Source of the DNA: a virus
Virus record (IMG/VR): IMGVR_UViG_3300032287_001872
Coordinates: 1 to 24,838 of that record
Direction: 5' to 3' (one strand)
DNA: 24,838 bases
Under the pieces are notes generated by a model. That model saw only the letters and a list, made by a program, of their open reading frames with translations. It was not told the origin of the DNA and ran no database searches. The translations under genes and the position numbers were made by a program. Of the stretch, positions 21,821 to 24,838 are shown piece after piece; the first letter of the stretch is position 1; each line of letters starts with the position of its first letter.

Positions 21821-22111
21821 TCAGCCGCGGCGCACTATGCGGATGACGGTGCGGGGCGTGACTCCCTCGGCCCGGGCGATCTCAGCTAGGCGCTTGCCCT
21901 GCAGGTAAGCGCGCTGCACGCGGCTGGCGCGCTCTTGCGCGGGCGGCCGCACGCCCACGTGTACCTTGCAGCCACCCCAGGAGGCGCGCACCTCCTGCTC
22001 CACCTGGCGCGCAAGCTCGGCGTCCAAGCGGCGCTGCGTGGCCTCTTCGGCCTGCTGTATGCGCCGGATGATGTCGCTGACGATGCAGCTGCGGGGGTCC
22101 GTCGTCACCAT
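21821..22111 (-). CDS. Mor-type helix-turn-helix DNA-binding protein
   Basis: A 96-residue protein with an N-terminal helical region (about 10-42), a W45-G46-G47 turn followed by a strand (CKVHVGV), and a C-terminal helix-turn-helix (RVQRAYLQGKRLAEIARAEG, then VTPRTVIRIVRRG). This order, helices, WGG-strand, HTH, matches the Mor/C transcription activator family of phage Mu, whose members act as dimers on inverted-repeat sites upstream of promoters. The gene starts inside the terminase stop (ATATGGTGA overlap, AGGA upstream), so it is in the late operon. The palindromic element lies just downstream. Activation or feedback control of head genes is an inference; a packaging accessory role is also possible. 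Confidence 0.7.
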   Translation of the reverse strand: MVTTDPRSCIVSDIIRRIQQAEEATQRRLDAELARQVEQEVRASWGGCKVHVGVRPPAQERASRVQRAYLQGKRLAEIARAEGVTPRTVIRIVRRG

Positions 22112-24231
22112 ATGCGTCCTGTCTTGATGGCTGGCGGGTTGGCAAAGGGGTTGGCGCGCCTGGGCGGCGGTGTGGCGGAAGCTGCAGGGGCTGCAGCGGC
22201 GGTGGGCCGGGACTGAGCGGGCGGGGCTTGCTCGGGTGACGGCTGGGGGTTGTTGGTGGCTGGCGATTCAGCAATGGGGGCGGGTGCAGGCGGCTGCGGG
22301 GCCGGCCCAGCCGCTGCAGGCGCTTCGACCTGGTCGAACAGGCTGCGCTCTTCCACCCGTTGCTGCCACTTGGCCCAGTCGCCATCTTTCCAGCGGTCAA
22401 TGCCCGACAGGTGCGCGGCGGCCAGGGCGTAGACGGCGCAGTCCAGCGCCTCGTTGCGGCGGCCGGCGGGCTTGACCCACTCCAGGCGCGGGCGGCCTTT
22501 GACGTACTTGGTGACCAGGCGCTCGGCGGTCAGCTGCTCAAAGACCTCGGGCGGCAGGTGGCGGCTTAAGTGCACGTAGCCGGGGCCGGGCGCCTCGTTG
22601 CGCAGGCGGCCGTAGATCTCGGCCTTGGCGGTGTCGGTGCCGATGGGGAACAGCTTGACGCCACCCTTGAGCTTGGTGCCACGCCAGGACACGTCCTGAT
22701 CGGTGGCCTTGCCCAGGATGGCCTTGCCGGCCTGGCTCTGACCCTTCACCGCGTAGACGTGCGCGTGCTGGTGGGCGCGGGTGTAGGCGTACACCGCCTG
22801 GGTGTGGTGGCCGCCCGAGTCGATCATGCAGGCCAGCAGCGGCACGGGCCGGCCGCTGGCGTGCAGCACGGGCGTGCGGCGGTACTCGGTCAGACGCGCC
22901 CACGGGCTGCCGGGCTCTTGCTCGCCCTGGCCGGGGTCACCGTAGAAGACAGCTCGGTCCACCAGCTGGCGCTCCATGCCCCGGCCCCAGGCCCAGAGGT
23001 AGGCCTCGAGGCGGTCGCCCTGGGTGTCAACGCCCATCGTCATGACGAAGTGCCCCCAGTGCACCTGGCGCAGCGGGATGTCGGCCGCGCGCTTGCGCAG
23101 GGCGTGCTCGTCGGCGCGGTCGCCTTGCTCCTCAAAGGTCTCGGCCAGGCGGGTATTGACGAACACGCGCAGCAGGCTGATGTCGCCCGTGCGGCTGGCG
23201 GTGATGGCGGTTTCCCACTCGGTCACCAGCGTGGCCCAGCTCAGCCAGCCCAGCGGGCTGTAGAGGCTGCTGAGCTGAAAGCCGCGGATGCGCCCGGCAG
23301 CGGCGCCCAGGTTCTCAGCCACCCAGCGGCCACCGGCCAGCATGGCGGGCTTGTGGTGCTCGCGGATCTCGGCGCCGCAGCTGCGGCACACGTAGCGCAC
23401 GGAGTCGGGCAGCGCGCGGCCTTCGGCGTCTCGGTCCCACTTCAGGCCGTGCGGCTTGTCGGTGCCCCAGTCCAGCGGCTGCAGCTCGGCGCAGTGCGGG
23501 CACGGCACGTGGTAGCGGCAGCGGTCGCTGGCCAGGTAGCGGGCCTCGATGCGGCTGAAGTCTTTGGTGGTGGGCGTGCTGGTGAGCAGGCGCTTGCGGC
23601 GGCTGAAGGTGGACTGCCGGGCTTCGGCCAGCTTGATGGGGTCGCCCTCGCCGTCCACGTCAATCGGGTAGCCGTCGATCTCGTCCAGAAACAGGTCGCG
23701 CACGGGCATGGAGCGCAGGCCCGCGGCGCTGTTGGCGCCAGCGACGGCCATGAACCCGCCCGCGAATTCCTTGAGCAGGGTGGTGTTGGCGTCATCCCGG
23801 CTGCGGTTCTCGCGCACCTTGCGGCGCAGCGCGGGGCTCTCCTCGATCATGGGCGCCAGGCGCTGGCGGCTGTAGCGCTTGGCCATGTCGATGGTGGGCT
23901 GCACGATCATCACCGGCCCGGGGTTGGTGTCCACCAGGTAGCCCAGCCAGTTGGAGCCGATGCGCGTCTTGCCGGTCTGCGCGCCCCACATCAGCACCAC
24001 CTCTTCCACGGTGCTGTGCTGGCTGAGGCAGTCCATCGGCTCGCTGGCGTAGGGCGTGCGGGCGCTGCGGTAGGGGCCGGGCTCGGCGCTGTCTTTGGCG
24101 CTGAGGATGATGGAGCGCTCGGACCACTGGGCCACGCCGATGCGCGCAGGCATGGCCGCAAACTCGCGCAGGATTTCATCGACGCGCTGCTGCGCGTCAA
24201 CGAGCTGGTGCGGGAGGTCGCGGGCGCCCAT
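22105..24231 (-). CDS. Terminase large subunit, GpA family
   Basis: A 708-residue GpA-type terminase that cuts cos and drives DNA packaging. The ATPase domain shows Walker A GAQTGKT (83-89) and Walker B LFLDEID (180-186). Two CxxC pairs (C244/C247 and C282/C285) form a probable zinc-binding element. The C-terminal nuclease region has GVDTQGDRLEAYLWAWGRG, CMIDSGGHHTQAVY and ALDCAVYALAAAH, with three acidic residues expected for metal binding. From about residue 640 on the protein is a Pro/Ala-rich tail, longer than usual, ending KTGRIW. The gene follows the small subunit by 3 bp. GpA-family terminases are typical of cos phages, which fits the cos-like sequence at the right edge. Confidence 0.95.
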   Translation of the reverse strand: MGARDLPHQLVDAQQRVDEILREFAAMPARIGVAQWSERSIILSAKDSAEPGPYRSARTPYASEPMDCLSQHSTVEEVVLMWGAQTGKTRIGSNWLGYLVDTNPGPVMIVQPTIDMAKRYSRQRLAPMIEESPALRRKVRENRSRDDANTTLLKEFAGGFMAVAGANSAAGLRSMPVRDLFLDEIDGYPIDVDGEGDPIKLAEARQSTFSRRKRLLTSTPTTKDFSRIEARYLASDRCRYHVPCPHCAELQPLDWGTDKPHGLKWDRDAEGRALPDSVRYVCRSCGAEIREHHKPAMLAGGRWVAENLGAAAGRIRGFQLSSLYSPLGWLSWATLVTEWETAITASRTGDISLLRVFVNTRLAETFEEQGDRADEHALRKRAADIPLRQVHWGHFVMTMGVDTQGDRLEAYLWAWGRGMERQLVDRAVFYGDPGQGEQEPGSPWARLTEYRRTPVLHASGRPVPLLACMIDSGGHHTQAVYAYTRAHQHAHVYAVKGQSQAGKAILGKATDQDVSWRGTKLKGGVKLFPIGTDTAKAEIYGRLRNEAPGPGYVHLSRHLPPEVFEQLTAERLVTKYVKGRPRLEWVKPAGRRNEALDCAVYALAAAHLSGIDRWKDGDWAKWQQRVEERSLFDQVEAPAAAGPAPQPPAPAPIAESPATNNPQPSPEQAPPAQSRPTAAAAPAASATPPPRRANPFANPPAIKTGRIW

Positions 24232-24234
24232 GCG

Positions 24235-24771
24235 TCAGGTGGCGGCGGTGAGCTGCGACATCACCTGGCGCAGCTCGTCCTCGAGCAGGCCGTGGATGCG
24301 CGCCTGGTCGGTCTCGGCGGCCAGCTGCGCCGCCAAGCGGGCGGGGATCTGCAGCAGGCCTTCGCGGAAGGCGGCGGCGCGCTTGGCCAGGGCGGCGGCC
24401 CAGTCATCGGCGCGCACCAGCTGGCCTTGCAGCTCGGCCAGCTTCAGCTCGGCCAGCTCGGCCTCGGCCCGCTCGCGCCTGGCGCGGCTCTTCCAATAGC
24501 CGGCGGCGTTGTCTTCATCGTCGTCATCGTCGCCAGCGGCGGTGCCGCCGGTGCTGCCGCTGCCGCTGAGGTTGGCGTCGTCGGTGGCCCGGCTGCCCGC
24601 CCGCACGCGGGTGTTGCGCGCCCACTGCGCGTCCGCGGCCACGGGGTCGATCTTGCCGTTGATGAGGCTGATGCGCCCATCGCGCACTGCGCGCCGCACC
24701 GCGCCCTCGGTGCAGCCGCGCCGCCGGGCGTATTCGGCCTGGGTGATGAGCTGGACCGTACCGACAGGCAT
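24235..24771 (-). CDS. Terminase small subunit (Nu1-like)
   Basis: A 178-residue protein with an N-terminal winged-helix start typical of Nu1-like small subunits (LITQAEYARRRGCTEGAVRR, then AVRDGRISLINGKIDP), an acidic Gly/Ser/Asp linker (about 65-88, with DDDDDE), and a C-terminal helical region beginning YWKSRARRERAEAELAELKL that probably contacts the large subunit. The small subunit recognises the cos/cosB sites and positions GpA. It is the first late gene, starts 67 bp from the right edge with GAAGG upstream, and is coupled to the large subunit. Confidence 0.9.
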   Translation of the reverse strand: MPVGTVQLITQAEYARRRGCTEGAVRRAVRDGRISLINGKIDPVAADAQWARNTRVRAGSRATDDANLSGSGSTGGTAAGDDDDDEDNAAGYWKSRARRERAEAELAELKLAELQGQLVRADDWAAALAKRAAAFREGLLQIPARLAAQLAAETDQARIHGLLEDELRQVMSQLTAAT

Positions 24772-24810
24772 CAGCGCACCTTCAGCCGTACAAAGTCCGC
24801 GCGGGACCGA

Positions 24811-24838
24811 CTAGCGAAAACGCGGGGTTCGAATTACC
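24811..24838 (-). other. Candidate cos site / left cohesive end
   Basis: On the minus strand the edge reads GGTAATTCGAAC, then CCCGCG, then TTTTCGCTA (24820-24812). The lambda left end is a 12-base overhang, six more bases (CGCGGG), then TTTTCGCTA. So the nine-base block lies exactly 18 bases from the end in both, and the GC-rich six bases lie in the same place. The outer part is a partial dyad (GGT...ACC). The terminase genes start right beside it. Lambda's comparison is from memory, and the window edge may be arbitrary. Confidence 0.55.

Noticed and set aside
1-24838. CRISPR array, insertion sequence, toxin-antitoxin or known anti-phage defence genes
   Set aside because: No regularly spaced repeats, transposase motifs or defence-type domains were seen; all recognised genes are phage structural, packaging, lysis, regulatory or integration genes.

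Overview
This window is the late (morphogenesis and lysis) half of a lambda-like, long-tailed temperate phage. Its host is probably a high-GC betaproteobacterium of the order Burkholderiales, perhaps Comamonadaceae; that host call rests on GC-rich codon use and on the kinds of protein families present and was not tested by a search. Apart from a truncated integrase gene at the extreme left (+ strand), every credible gene lies on the minus strand, so the biological order runs from right to left. Genes are tightly packed, with ATGA, GTGA and TGATG overlaps at many junctions, as in one long late operon.

Layout in transcription order. (1) 24838-24811: a likely cos end whose last 27 bases are spaced like the left end of lambda DNA. 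(2) 24771-22105: small and large terminase subunits, then a Mor-type helix-turn-helix protein (22111-21821). (3) 21658-18536: a small beta-rich protein, a 623-residue head-spike-fibre/LamG-like protein in an AT-richer patch, an unknown protein, and a gpW-like head-completion protein carrying an extra beta domain. (4) 18526-14914: lambda-type portal, then an HK97-type prohead protease fused to the major capsid protein. (5) 14868-12362: small head and connector proteins, FII-like joining protein, tail terminator, a 56-residue Pro/Ala-rich ORF, and the tail tube. (6) 12349-8031: tail assembly chaperones gpG/gpGT linked by a programmed -1 frameshift on A AAA AAC, then the tape measure. (7) 8029-2048: tail tip/hub, distal tail-like protein, two fibre-like proteins and a fibre-assembly-like protein. 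(8) 2005-638: lysis cassette with a one-TM protein, a GH108 endolysin and a GTA-type three-TM holin.

Between the lysis genes and the integrase lies the 3' half of a tRNA-Ser(CGA) gene (512-450), an attachment core, flanked on each side by one copy of a 21-bp imperfect direct repeat that could be integrase arm-binding sites. The order late genes - att core - integrase is that of attP in a free phage genome; in a single integrated prophage the integrase and the lysis end would sit at opposite ends. Together with the cos-like right edge, this suggests the window is the left arm of a packaged or circular phage genome (drawn reversed) or part of a tandem lysogen.

The least explained element is a 45-bp sequence with a 9-bp inverted repeat, present at 16813-16857 and 21754-21798 (42/45 identical). 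One copy sits just after the Mor-like gene and before the head genes, the other just before the protease-capsid gene. It may be an operator for the Mor-like protein, an RNA element, or a recombination boundary of the portal/spike module.
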